From the NCBI RefSeq assembly GCF_013282745.1, contig NZ_CP054044.1, forward strand, positions 2,294,001-2,358,000: a DNA stretch of 64,000 nt, read 5' to 3'. Positions 8,514 through 16,939 of this stretch are shown here, one piece after another. The stretch comes from Yersinia bercovieri ATCC 43970 (lineage in GTDB: Bacteria > Pseudomonadota > Gammaproteobacteria > Enterobacterales > Enterobacteriaceae). The notes under the pieces are model-generated. The model searched no databases. It worked only from the letters and a program-made list of their open reading frames with translations, and was not told the origin of the DNA. Numbering within the stretch: the first letter of the stretch is position 1; every line of letters begins with the position of its first letter. Both the position numbers and the translations under genes were made by a program.

Positions 8514-11054
8514 ATGGTATCCGCTCGTTCCATCACCCACGGTATTGCCCGTAGCGGTTTATTACGCATTTTGATTGCAGTTGCGTTAAGTGGCAATGCC
8601 TATGGCGTGTCAGCCAGCGATGATATTCAGTTTAATACCGATGTGTTGGATACCAAGGATCGCGCCAATATCGATCTGAGCCAATTCTCCCAGCGTGGTT
8701 ATATCATGCCTGGGAGTTATAACTTATTAGTTCATATGAATAAGCAGGAGCTCAACGAGCAGCCTGTGGTGTTCTACGCCTCTGAGAAAGATCCAAAAAT
8801 TAGTGAGGCGTGTTTATCACCCGAGTTGGTTGAGTTGCTGGCGCTGAAAGAAGAGAACCTCCATAAGCTGACCTGGTGGCGCAATGGCGAGTGTCTGGAT
8901 ATCAGCAGCTTGCCCGGTTTGACTGTGCAAGGTGATCTGGCGACCTCATCACTCTACCTGAGTGTGCCGCAAGCTTGGTTGGAGTACAGCGAGCCAGATT
9001 GGGACCCGCCTTCTCGTTGGGAAGAGGGGATTCCTGGGGTGCTTTTCGACTATAACCTGTTGGGGCAATTGAACCGTCAGCAGACGAATAATACCAATAA
9101 CAACAGTTTGAGCGGTAACGGTACTACTGGGGCCAACGTTGGTGCCTGGCGGTTCCGTGCTGATTGGCAGACGCGTATCGAGCAGGCTTCCGGTTCACCC
9201 ACTGAACGCCAATGGGATTGGAGTCGTTATTACGCCTACCGTGCGATACCGAGTTTGGGTGCCAAGTTGACGCTGGGTGAGGATTTTCTCAACTCAGGGA
9301 TTTTTGACAGCTTCCGCTTTAGCGGTGCCAGTCTGGTCACTGATGACAACATGTTACCGCCGAACTTACGCGGTTATGCACCTGAAATTATGGGTGTTGC
9401 TCGTACCAATGCGCGGGTCATTGTCAGTCAACAAGGACGTGTGTTGAGTGAAACGTTGGTCGCCGCTGGCCCATTCCGTATTCAGAACCTGAACAGTTTT
9501 GTTTCTGGGGCGTTGGATGTGCGGGTGGAGGAGCTTGATGGCCAAGTCCAGCAATTCCAGGTCAATACCGCCAGTATTCCTTACCTGACTCGCCCCGGCA
9601 TGGTGCGCTATAGAGTTGCCGCCGGTAAGCCCTCGAATATTGGGCATCGGGCTGAAGGGCCAGCATTTGCCACCGGGGAGTTCTCTTGGGGGATCAATAA
9701 CGGTTGGTCACTGTTTGGTGGTGGGATCAGCGGTGAAAATGAATATCAAGCCGCATCCATGGGGGTGGGGCGTGATCTGATGGAGTTTGGTGCTGTATCG
9801 GTTGATATGACTCAATCGTGGGCCAACTTGCCGGATCAAGGCACCTTGAGTGGTGGCTCTTACCGAGTCAACTATTCGAAAAACTTCCAGGAAACGGGCA
9901 GCCAGGTGACGTTTGCCGGCTACCGCTTCTCTGAACGTAACTTTATGAGCATGACCGAGTATCTCGATGCGCGATATCGCGGCGACAGAGTTGGCGGCAA
10001 TAAAGAGATGTATACCATCAGCTTCAACCAGCAGTTCCGTGATCTGGGGTTAAGTGCTTATCTGAACTATAGCCATCAGACCTACTGGGATCGTTCGGCG
10101 AATGACCGCTATAACCTCTCATTAGCTCGCTATTTTGACGTGGGTAAATTCAAGAATGTCAGTCTGTCACTGTCTGCTTTCCGTAACCGGTATAACGACA
10201 GCAATGATGACGGCATGTACTTGTCCTTATCTATGCCATTTGGCAACAACGCAACCTTGAGTTATAGCGCGTCAGTCAGTAGTGGTGAAAATACGCATCG
10301 AGTCGGATACGCCAATCGTCCGGATGCTCACAACAACTACCAGATTAATACCGGCGTAGCACGTAGCGGCGCATTGGTGAGTGGTAACTATAACCATATT
10401 GGCAATAGCGCAGATATTAACGCCAACGCCAGCTATCAGGCAGGGCAGTACTCCTCCGTCGGTTTAGGTATTCAGGGGGGCGCTACCGTCACGGCTGAAG
10501 GTGCGGCACTGCATCGGGCAAATGTCATGGGCGGCACGCGACTGCTACTTGATACTCAAGGTGTGGAGGATGTTCCGGTTCAGGGCTATGGCTCAACCGT
10601 ACGTACCAACCGCTTTGGTAAAGCCATCGTCAGTGATGTGAACAGTTATCACCGCAACCGAGCGAGTATTGATATCGATAACTTGTCGGATAACGTGGAA
10701 GCCCGAGGCACGGTAGCGCAAGTCACACTGACTGAAGGCGCTATCGGTTATCGCCGCTTTAATGTGATTGCTGGTGAGAAAGCGATGGCCATGTTGCGCA
10801 TGGCTGATGGTTCAGCACCGCCATTCGGTGCCACGGTATTAAATGAAAATCAGCAAGAGACCGGCATAGTTAATGACGATGGTTCTACTTATCTCAGTGG
10901 GATCAAAGCCGGTGAAACCATGTCAGTGCACTGGAATGGGAAGGCGCAATGTAGCGTGACACTTCCGAAGATACTGACTCCAGCAGTACTGACGAATCTA
11001 CTGTTGCCTTGTCAGCCGATAACGGAAGGGGATAAACCCCCGGTATCACAGTAG
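8514..11054 (+). CDS. Fimbrial outer-membrane usher (PapC/MrpC type)
   Basis: The usher forms the outer-membrane channel that accepts chaperone-subunit complexes and catalyses assembly. From the ATG at 8514 it is 846 residues. An in-frame ATG at 8493 lacks a ribosome-binding site, while AAGGTG stands nine bases before 8514. After a signal peptide (ending near YGVSAS) come the N-terminal chaperone-binding domain (IQFNTDVLD with the paired cysteines), the 24-strand barrel with the plug (ETLVAAGPFRIQNL) and the two C-terminal domains (YGSTVRTNRFGKAIV, then GATVLNENQQETGIVNDDG). The last cysteine pair (CSVTLP and LPCQP) is present. No break is visible. Confidence 0.95.
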   Translation: MVSARSITHGIARSGLLRILIAVALSGNAYGVSASDDIQFNTDVLDTKDRANIDLSQFSQRGYIMPGSYNLLVHMNKQELNEQPVVFYASEKDPKISEACLSPELVELLALKEENLHKLTWWRNGECLDISSLPGLTVQGDLATSSLYLSVPQAWLEYSEPDWDPPSRWEEGIPGVLFDYNLLGQLNRQQTNNTNNNSLSGNGTTGANVGAWRFRADWQTRIEQASGSPTERQWDWSRYYAYRAIPSLGAKLTLGEDFLNSGIFDSFRFSGASLVTDDNMLPPNLRGYAPEIMGVARTNARVIVSQQGRVLSETLVAAGPFRIQNLNSFVSGALDVRVEELDGQVQQFQVNTASIPYLTRPGMVRYRVAAGKPSNIGHRAEGPAFATGEFSWGINNGWSLFGGGISGENEYQAASMGVGRDLMEFGAVSVDMTQSWANLPDQGTLSGGSYRVNYSKNFQETGSQVTFAGYRFSERNFMSMTEYLDARYRGDRVGGNKEMYTISFNQQFRDLGLSAYLNYSHQTYWDRSANDRYNLSLARYFDVGKFKNVSLSLSAFRNRYNDSNDDGMYLSLSMPFGNNATLSYSASVSSGENTHRVGYANRPDAHNNYQINTGVARSGALVSGNYNHIGNSADINANASYQAGQYSSVGLGIQGGATVTAEGAALHRANVMGGTRLLLDTQGVEDVPVQGYGSTVRTNRFGKAIVSDVNSYHRNRASIDIDNLSDNVEARGTVAQVTLTEGAIGYRRFNVIAGEKAMAMLRMADGSAPPFGATVLNENQQETGIVNDDGSTYLSGIKAGETMSVHWNGKAQCSVTLPKILTPAVLTNLLLPCQPITEGDKPPVSQ

Positions 11055-11153
11055 AAAGGTTTAGCAATGGACCTGCGGATAACAGCTCGTTTAGAGAATA
11101 GAAAACGATCGGCGCCACTAGGTTCTGACATGATTAATTCGAAGGAAAAGGTA

Positions 11154-11900
11154 ATGAAATTGAATAACAAACTGCGCATCGCCACCCTTTTGGTGACGGC
11201 ATTGATGGCCCAACAGGCGACAGCAGCGATTGCACTGGACAGAACCCGGGTGATCCTCAATGGCGGCGATAAGTCGATCAGCCTGAACATCAGCAACCAG
11301 AATAAGCAATTACCTTATCTGGCGCAGGGATGGATTGAAGATGAGCAGGGGAACAAGATTAACTCCCCGCTGACGGTGGTTCCACCGGTTCAGCGTGTGG
11401 AGCCGGGTGCGCTCAGCCAGTTAAAAATACAGACGTTACCGGCGGTGAGCCAGTTGGCGCAAGACCGCGAAACGCTCTACTACTTTAACTTGCGTGAAAT
11501 TCCACCGCGCTCGGAAAAAGCCAATACCTTGCAGATTGCGCTGCAAACCCGCATCAAGCTGTTTTACCGCCCAGTCAGCATCGTGCCACAAAAGGCCGAC
11601 ATGGCGACACCGTGGCAAGAAAAAGTACAGCTGACTCGACAGGGCGATCGCTACCAGGTGAATAACCCGACGCCGTATTACATCACGCTGGTTGATGCCA
11701 GTGAGAGCAAAAATGGCAAAACAGCTGCGGGCTTCAAGCCGCTGATGATCGCACCAAAATCACAGGGCATGTTAGATGTCAGCGCAGGCGCATTGGGCAG
11801 CAAACCGGTACTGACTTATGTCAATGATTTCGGTGGCCGACCAAAAATGATCTTTGGTTGTACTGGCAGCACCTGCTCAGTGGTTGAAAGCGTTAAATAG
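11154..11900 (+). CDS. Periplasmic fimbrial chaperone (PapD/MrpD type)
   Basis: This 248-residue two-domain immunoglobulin-like chaperone caps fimbrial subunits in the periplasm by donor-strand complementation. The frame opens at 11067, but the ATG at 11154 has the strong site GAAGGAAAAGG and begins a clean signal peptide (MKLNNKLRIATLLVTALM ending QQATA). The subunit-binding G1 strand (ETLYYFNLREIPPRSE) carries the family motif, and the conserved Arg (LDRTRVILNGGDKS) and Lys (TRIKLFYRP) that anchor the subunit carboxylate are present. Two cysteines near the C-terminus (FGCTGSTC) are typical of some PapD relatives. It lies 99 bp after the usher. Confidence 0.93.
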   Translation: MKLNNKLRIATLLVTALMAQQATAAIALDRTRVILNGGDKSISLNISNQNKQLPYLAQGWIEDEQGNKINSPLTVVPPVQRVEPGALSQLKIQTLPAVSQLAQDRETLYYFNLREIPPRSEKANTLQIALQTRIKLFYRPVSIVPQKADMATPWQEKVQLTRQGDRYQVNNPTPYYITLVDASESKNGKTAAGFKPLMIAPKSQGMLDVSAGALGSKPVLTYVNDFGGRPKMIFGCTGSTCSVVESVK

Positions 11901-11982
11901 CTGTTTATCTCGGTATGGCTTTAGTTGAGCAGATGAGACGACAGCGCGGATGTCAGACTGAACGATGAAAAAGGAATATGGG

Positions 11983-12537
11983 ATGAGTGTTGTTTATCGC
12001 CGCTCTGTTTGTCGCGGCCCGGTTGGTCGCTACATAGCTAGTCGGCTGGTCCCGATGGTCATGATGACCTTCATCGGCGCGACGACACTGTTAAGCAGCT
12101 CTGCATGGGCGCTGAATAAAGTTGCGGCAGTCAATGTCACGGTCAATATTTTTGCTGCGCCGCCTTGTGTGATTAACAGCAACAGTATGATCACCGTCGA
12201 TTTTGGTGATGACCTACTGACTTCGCGTATCGACGGCGCTAATTACATGAAGCCAATAAGCTATAGCCTGAACTGTACTGCGGCAGCATCCAATGCCATG
12301 AAAATGAGCATCAAAGGTGATGGCGCTGCGCTCGACGCCAGCTATTTAAGAACGAGTAACACGGGTTTAGGGATCAAGTTGATGCGCAGTGGGCAAGCAT
12401 TACCGCTCAATAGCACATTCAACTTTACCTATCCGACAATCCCTGTGTTGCAGGCTGTACCGATAAAACAAACAAGTGCTGCGCTGGCAACCGGTCTTTT
12501 TACCGCAGCAGCCACCATGGTTGTGGAGTATCAATAA
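11983..12537 (+). CDS. Minor fimbrial subunit (PapE/MrpE-like position)
   Basis: This 184-residue exported subunit has a long basic N-terminal region and a hydrophobic signal ending SSSAWA. Mature features are the cysteine pair (APPCVIN and SLNCTA) and the C-terminal MVVEYQ. The ATG at 11983 is preferred over 11965 because AAAGGAA lies 7-8 bases upstream. It resembles the next subunit (both have LGI(K/R) near the middle and PVLQAVP near the end), suggesting tandem duplication. It probably belongs to the tip fibrillum or is an adaptor. The stop codon overlaps the next start by one base. Confidence 0.8.
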   Translation: MSVVYRRSVCRGPVGRYIASRLVPMVMMTFIGATTLLSSSAWALNKVAAVNVTVNIFAAPPCVINSNSMITVDFGDDLLTSRIDGANYMKPISYSLNCTAAASNAMKMSIKGDGAALDASYLRTSNTGLGIKLMRSGQALPLNSTFNFTYPTIPVLQAVPIKQTSAALATGLFTAAATMVVEYQ

Positions 12538-13031
12538 TGAAAAACAGCGTATTGATATCGCGCGTTTCTGCTGCGGTGGTTTTGGTTCTGAGTGGCTCGC
12601 TGGCATTTGCCGAGAATATGACGTTCTCGGGCACATTAATTAATCCCCCACCTTGCATTATTAGTGGTGGCAACACCATTGATGTGCCTTTCGGGGAAAA
12701 TCTGGGGGTGAACAAAATTAATGGCATCAATTATACCCAGAATGTGCCCTACACCGTCACCTGTGATACGCCGGCCGGTGGTTCGGAATTGGGTCTGACG
12801 ATTATTAGCGGTTCTGTGACCACATTTGATCCTGCCGCGATCCAAACTGATACCCCGGATCTGGGTATTCGAATACTGAAAAATGGCACCGCTTTTACAC
12901 TGAATACACGTGTTCCATATGACAAAAATAACCCGCCGGTACTTCAGGCAGTACCGGTCCAGGCACCGGGTGCGACATTAACTGAAGGGGCCTTTGCCGC
13001 CACCGCCACACTATTAGTGGATTATCAATAG
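12537..13031 (+). CDS. Minor fimbrial subunit (MrpF-like position)
   Basis: This 164-residue subunit has a signal peptide ending SLAFA, a donor strand MTFSGTLINPPPCI, the second cysteine in TVTCDTP, and the C-terminus TLLVDYQ. It shares the segment PVLQAVPVQ with the preceding subunit, consistent with duplication. Its start overlaps the previous stop (TAATG), so the two are translationally coupled. It is probably part of the tip or an adaptor. The exact order in the fibre cannot be read from sequence. Confidence 0.8.
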   Translation: MKNSVLISRVSAAVVLVLSGSLAFAENMTFSGTLINPPPCIISGGNTIDVPFGENLGVNKINGINYTQNVPYTVTCDTPAGGSELGLTIISGSVTTFDPAAIQTDTPDLGIRILKNGTAFTLNTRVPYDKNNPPVLQAVPVQAPGATLTEGAFAATATLLVDYQ

Positions 13032-13037
13032 GATCAC

Positions 13038-13586
13038 ATGATGGCTAATTTTAATCTGTTGATGCGCCCTGAACGAATTATATTCAGCATTCTGATGCTG
13101 AATATTGTCTGGGCGATGCCAACATGGGCCGCTGATAATATGCGTTTTCACGGTGCATTAGTCGCGGAGCCTTGCACAATACGCCCTGGTGACGAAGCTA
13201 TTGCGTTGAATTTTGGCACGGTGGTCGATAAATATCTGTATTCGAATCAACGTACTTTAGGTAAGCAATTTCAAATTCATCTGGTCGATTGTGATATCAG
13301 TTTGGGTAATACCGCCAAGATAATGTTTACCGGTAACAATAATCTTAAATTACCGGGGTTATTGTCGGTTACTGATGCTGATATGGGAATAGGTATTGGT
13401 ATCGAAACATTGGCGGGTAGACCCCTACCTCTAGACCAGGCCAGTGAAGATATTTCACTAAACGCGGATAGCAATATTATTACTCTGAAAGCTTATGTTC
13501 AGGGTGAGCCAGATGCCATTACCCAGCGCACGATTAAGCGCGGTGAGTTTAATGCAGTTGCTACATTTAGCTTGCAATACTATTGA
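13038..13586 (+). CDS. Minor fimbrial subunit (PapF/MrpG-like position)
   Basis: This is a 182-residue pilin-family protein with a signal peptide ending PTWA, a donor strand MRFHGALVAEPCTI, a second cysteine in HLVDCDI, and the C-terminus ATFSLQYY. It is closer to the major-pilin type (KLPGLLSVTDADMGIGIGIE) than the two preceding subunits. Its place directly before the tip adhesin suggests an adaptor linking the adhesin to the fibre, as PapF/MrpG do. Separated from the previous gene by six bases. Confidence 0.8.
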   Translation: MMANFNLLMRPERIIFSILMLNIVWAMPTWAADNMRFHGALVAEPCTIRPGDEAIALNFGTVVDKYLYSNQRTLGKQFQIHLVDCDISLGNTAKIMFTGNNNLKLPGLLSVTDADMGIGIGIETLAGRPLPLDQASEDISLNADSNIITLKAYVQGEPDAITQRTIKRGEFNAVATFSLQYY

Positions 13587-13688
13587 GCGGTGAGTTCTCC
13601 CGCCTGATGTTATTCCAACGCCAAGTTGTTGCCGCTGAAATTTATTATCAACAGCACGAATGCTGATAGGACAATGGAACTTAAATAA

Positions 13689-14507
13689 ATGGAACAGCCT
13701 AATATGCGATCGAATACTGGATATTGCTGGCTAATAGCTTGCGTGCTGTTCTTATTGCCGCTCTATAGCCAGGCCAGTGCCTGGGTTTCTACCCAAACAA
13801 GAGTGGGAACCCAATATCAGGGGACATTCGCCTGGCCGACTGAGGAGATGCAGGGGGTACTTTGTACGGCTGCATCTTGTTCTGTGGCGATATGTCACTA
13901 CTCGACAGCGGCGAATGCTGAAATATGTGGTAACCCATCCAATGCCCTGACCCGGGTTATTGTTTCGCAGGGGGCGACTGCGGAGATGATGAGAGCAGCT
14001 TTTGTGGCTAAAAATGGAGTATCAGGAAGTTGGGGCACCGTGACACCTGATCCATTACGTGCTGTTGGCAGCTGCTTTGGTGTGATGTATTGGCAAGGAT
14101 CTAATGATGGAAATCTCACCGGTAGAGTCATTCCCGGCTCCTACTGCGGCGCGGTTCCACCAACACCTGAGACCTGTGAAGTCACCGGTGATGTCTATAT
14201 CAATCATGGTTCGCTTAATCAGCAATCTGTTGATGGTGCAATAAAAACTGAGCCATTGATTATCAACTGCACCGCCAGAACATCAGTGATATTGACACTG
14301 GTGGGTGGCAAAAGTATCAATCTTGGACAAAATGGGAATTTGACCTCGACATTGAAAGTGTCGGGGCAAGACCTGTCCAGCGGTGTCACGGTAACCGCTG
14401 CGGTGGGAAACACCCCTTTCCTGATTGAATCAACACTTCATGCGCCAGCATTACCTGACGCGGGCACATTTAGCGGAAGTGGAGTGGTGATTATGTCATA
14501 CCTCTAA
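13689..14507 (+). CDS. Two-domain fimbrial tip adhesin (MrpH-like)
   Basis: This 272-residue last gene of the operon is about 1.5 times the size of a pilin. After a signal peptide ending SQASA there is an N-terminal receptor-binding domain of about 130 residues with six cysteines (for example VLCTAASCSVAICHYS and GSCFGVMYW). A linker PPTPETC follows, then a C-terminal pilin domain that starts with a donor-strand-like segment and ends GVVIMSYL. This layout and operon place match MrpH of the Proteus mannose-resistant fimbriae. MrpH binds zinc through histidines; the His in AICHYS is a candidate but I cannot confirm a site. Receptor unknown. Confidence 0.8.
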   Translation: MEQPNMRSNTGYCWLIACVLFLLPLYSQASAWVSTQTRVGTQYQGTFAWPTEEMQGVLCTAASCSVAICHYSTAANAEICGNPSNALTRVIVSQGATAEMMRAAFVAKNGVSGSWGTVTPDPLRAVGSCFGVMYWQGSNDGNLTGRVIPGSYCGAVPPTPETCEVTGDVYINHGSLNQQSVDGAIKTEPLIINCTARTSVILTLVGGKSINLGQNGNLTSTLKVSGQDLSSGVTVTAAVGNTPFLIESTLHAPALPDAGTFSGSGVVIMSYL

Positions 14508-14557
14508 ATATAGAATTATATGCACTCTTAATCTGAGTGCGTGATTATTATGAAGAT

Positions 14558-14584
14558 AAAATAGCGTTTCAAATGCGCTATTTT
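14558..14584 (+). terminator. Hairpin ending the fimbrial operon
   Basis: AAAATAGCG (14558-14566) pairs with CGCTATTTT (14576-14584), giving a 9-bp stem that ends in T residues, about 50 bp after the adhesin stop. The remaining bases up to 14835 form a 328-bp AT-rich gap that contains the probable promoter of the following peptide gene and nothing else recognisable. Confidence 0.65.
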
Positions 14585-14688
14585 AAGTTTCATAAATCGA
14601 GGTGTTTAACTGTTATTTAAATATAATGGCGTACCCGCTCGGAATTTATTTGTGTGTTATTTTAAAATGAATAAATGTTATTTTTGAG

Positions 14689-14718
14689 TTGTAATTCATT
14701 GCGTTTATATAGTATAAA
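14689..14718 (+). promoter_or_regulatory. Possible sigma-70 promoter of the double-glycine peptide gene
   Basis: TTGTAA (14689-14694) and TATAAA (14713-14718) are 18 bp apart in an AT-rich region, giving a predicted leader of about 110 nt before the peptide start. This is a consensus match by eye only. Confidence 0.3.
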
Positions 14719-14835
14719 TCCACTGTGTTTTGGTGGTTGGTTATTAAGATTTAAATCTATAGCTAAAAACGCATACTTCAATGGGCTATTAAATAATAGG
14801 CTGTAATTTTTTATTTTTTCTTTAAGGAAAAACTC

Positions 14836-15024
14836 ATGAAAAAAATGAACCTGGCTGATGCCAATACAATCGTTGGCGGTACTGGGACTACTTGTAAAGA
14901 TACTTTTGAGTGGTTGACTGGTAGCACCACTTTAACTTGTCAGGCAATCACGACTTGTACTGACAAACACGGTAAAGTTGTTAGCCGTACAGTTGCACCT
15001 TCTAATGTTGCTAACTGCAAATAA
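14836..15024 (+). CDS. Double-glycine leader peptide with four cysteines (bacteriocin/microcin-like precursor)
   Basis: This is a 62-residue precursor with a strong ribosome-binding site (AAGGA, 7 bases before ATG). The 15-residue leader MKKMNLADANTIVGG has the classical pattern for C39 cleavage: Gly-Gly at -2/-1 and hydrophobic residues at -4 (Ile) and -12 (Met). The predicted mature part is 47 residues, starting TGTTCKDTFEWLTGS, rich in Thr, with four cysteines (20, 35, 41, 61) that could form two disulfides. It resembles what I recall as the DUF4762 family of small enterobacterial proteins; that match is from memory. A terminator follows, then a DsbA-like protein, acyltransferase and C39 exporter. 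Activity (bacteriocin, signal or other) is not shown. No immunity gene is recognised nearby. Confidence 0.8.
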   Translation: MKKMNLADANTIVGGTGTTCKDTFEWLTGSTTLTCQAITTCTDKHGKVVSRTVAPSNVANCK

Positions 15025-15075
15025 GATGTGGCTTTAAGTCTTCGTTAATTTCTATTGATATTTAACGATACCTCT

Positions 15076-15120
15076 GGCAAGTGCAGGGCGAATGACTGTG
15101 CTTGCCTGCTTTATTTTTTA
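15076..15120 (+). terminator. Terminator after the peptide gene
   Basis: GGCAAGTGCAG (15076-15086) pairs with CTGTGCTTGCC (15096-15106) with two wobble pairs and a 9-nt loop, followed by TGCTTTATTTTTTATT. It would make the peptide mRNA mainly monocistronic, giving an excess of peptide over the processing genes, or separate the two transcription units. Confidence 0.75.
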
Positions 15121-15256
15121 TTAATGCGTAATCGATTTTCAGATTCAAGAATTTTCGCATTAACTGAATGCTAAGAAACACGAGTTTAAGCCGACATAAA
15201 TATGATTTAACACCTGTTTATGTCTTTACCTGAACCTTGAATGTGAATACACCTTT

Positions 15257-15958
15257 ATGTCTATAAAAAACGATATGTCGACAAAAAACAGTATATTTAG
15301 AAATAAGGGATTTTTTATCGGTTACACACTGTTGGTTATCCTTATTTCTTCATTGATAACAACAGCCTATTTTCACTATTTCGTGCTTAATCAAGATACT
15401 CAGGAAACGCTGTTTTCTGTCAGCGAAAGTGAAGTTGCAAACAGCCCAATCAAAGACGATAAAACAATTATTGAAATCTTCTCCTATGGCTGCCATTACT
15501 GCGCCATTAATGAAGAGAACGTCGCCCAATTAGAAAAACGTATGCCAGAGGGCAGCCGCTTTATTCGCCTACATATCAGCAGTGATAAAACCACGGGGCT
15601 GGGGCGTTTCGCGCCAATGTTCGCCACATTATCGGTGATGGGCATTGAGTCGCAGCATCGGCAAAGTGCTTACAAAGCGGTACTCGAAGATAACATCGAT
15701 TTCAGCGATAACAGCCAACTCGAGAACTGGTTGAAAGCTAATGGCATCGATGTCGGCAAATATCAGCAAGCAAGCCAGTCTGCAGAAGCCAAAGCGCTAA
15801 TCGCTTATATGACGGCGGTGACGGCGCACTACAAAATTGACGCCACCCCGACCTTTATTGTCGGCAAAAAATGGATAGCGTTGCAGGATCGTGAGTTCCC
15901 GGCATTCTCGGATCACCTCTTGTCATTGCTCGAGCACGATAAGGAGCTGGAGAAATAA
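15257..15958 (+). CDS. Membrane-anchored DsbA-like thiol-disulfide oxidoreductase
   Basis: This 233-residue protein has one N-terminal membrane helix (about residues 18-38) and a periplasmic thioredoxin-fold domain. The active site is Cys79-His-Tyr-Cys82 in FSYGCHYCAINEE, the DsbA position (CPHC in E. coli). The conserved cis-proline is in ATPTFIVGKK (Pro197). The helical insertion typical of DsbA lies between. The acidic residues around the helix are unlike cytosolic thioredoxins. As it follows a four-cysteine secreted peptide and precedes its likely exporter, it probably oxidises the peptide after export. Its stop overlaps the next start by one base. The start at 15257 lacks a clear ribosome-binding site; 15275 is an alternative. 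Confidence 0.85.
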   Translation: MSIKNDMSTKNSIFRNKGFFIGYTLLVILISSLITTAYFHYFVLNQDTQETLFSVSESEVANSPIKDDKTIIEIFSYGCHYCAINEENVAQLEKRMPEGSRFIRLHISSDKTTGLGRFAPMFATLSVMGIESQHRQSAYKAVLEDNIDFSDNSQLENWLKANGIDVGKYQQASQSAEAKALIAYMTAVTAHYKIDATPTFIVGKKWIALQDREFPAFSDHLLSLLEHDKELEK

Positions 15959-16914
15959 TGAGACTGCTAGCCGTATGGGGTTATTTTGCCTGGAGAAACC
16001 AGCTGGATAAGCTGGCTTTTAGCGGGCAAGCATTCACCCGCAGGCAGGCCCAACTGGCTATCTGGCTATTACGGCACGGTGATTATCGCTTTCTACTGAT
16101 GCTCGGTGCTCTGCGCCGGGCTTTCGGTTTGGTGCCACGGCGGCAGAAGAATCTGGCCCATGTGGCGGCGGCCAATAGCCAATGCTTATTGGCCGGTCAG
16201 AAAAGCCCGTCGGCGCACCATTTTATTCGCACCGCACAGCGGCGTCAGGTGTTGGAGTTGGCGGCAACCTATGGGCAGAATCGGCGGATTTTAGCGCAGT
16301 TGGCTGCCTGTACCCAGCAGTTGGACTGTCAGGTCAGCGCACTGCACGCCGCCGGTTCACCGGTTGTTTTGGCACCACTGCACATGGTTTCGGATGTGCT
16401 CGCCGGCATGGTGGGCGCCGGGGCTTATCCGGGGCAGGCGACAGTTGTGGTCTCGGCTAGCGCTGAGGCTTATGAAGAGCAGGCGCGGCAAATGGGTGGG
16501 GTGAATATCTCTTATTGCTCCATTCATGCTGATAGTCGGGCGATTGCCGGTAACCTGATGGACGCCATTATGGAAGCGGCTGAGCATAAGCGAAATATCA
16601 TGGTTTTTCCGGATATTACGCCGGATTACACCATCAATAACCAGATGGCAGAAACCGCCAAAATGCCCTGCCAGCTGTTTAACCGAGCCGCCAATTTGCA
16701 CAGTGGCATTATTCGCATTGCCAGAGCACTGTCGGCACAGGTGGTTTTTTATTACCTGTATTACGACAAAGGGATAAAAATCCATATTTACCCTGCACTT
16801 AGCGCACGGGAAGTCAAAAAGAGATTACCTGAATTGATCGAAACGTCAATGAAGCAGCATCCACAGGATTGGCTGTTATGGCACTCGCATTCGTTATTTT
16901 TTATTAATGAATAA
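15958..16914 (+). CDS. LpxL/HtrB-like acyltransferase-superfamily protein
   Basis: This is a 318-residue protein resembling the LpxL/LpxM lipid A acyltransferase superfamily in overall layout. It has a basic N-terminal part, then the motif region SPVVLAPLHMVSDVLAGMV, MVFPDITPDYTIN, and a C-terminus HPQDWLLWHSHSLFF like the closing W-H segment of that family. The putative catalytic His142 is followed by Asp146, one residue closer than the canonical H-x4-(D/E), so activity or exact geometry is uncertain. No N-terminal membrane helix is obvious. It sits between the oxidoreductase and the C39 exporter, in the same cluster as an ACP and fatty-acid enzymes, so an acyl-ACP-dependent transfer is plausible. 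The acceptor (peptide, lipid or other) is unknown. Confidence 0.6.
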   Translation: MRLLAVWGYFAWRNQLDKLAFSGQAFTRRQAQLAIWLLRHGDYRFLLMLGALRRAFGLVPRRQKNLAHVAAANSQCLLAGQKSPSAHHFIRTAQRRQVLELAATYGQNRRILAQLAACTQQLDCQVSALHAAGSPVVLAPLHMVSDVLAGMVGAGAYPGQATVVVSASAEAYEEQARQMGGVNISYCSIHADSRAIAGNLMDAIMEAAEHKRNIMVFPDITPDYTINNQMAETAKMPCQLFNRAANLHSGIIRIARALSAQVVFYYLYYDKGIKIHIYPALSAREVKKRLPELIETSMKQHPQDWLLWHSHSLFFINE

Positions 16915-16939
16915 TGTCACTCATCAAGAATAGTAGAAA

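Noticed and set aside
15125..15175. A 16-codon open frame (MRNRFSDSRIFALTEC) as a second peptide or immunity gene
   Set aside because: It lacks a ribosome-binding site and any leader or membrane feature.
16357..16785. 142-codon open frame opposite the acyltransferase
   Set aside because: The plus-strand gene has family motifs and tight coupling to its neighbours, while the minus-strand frame has none.
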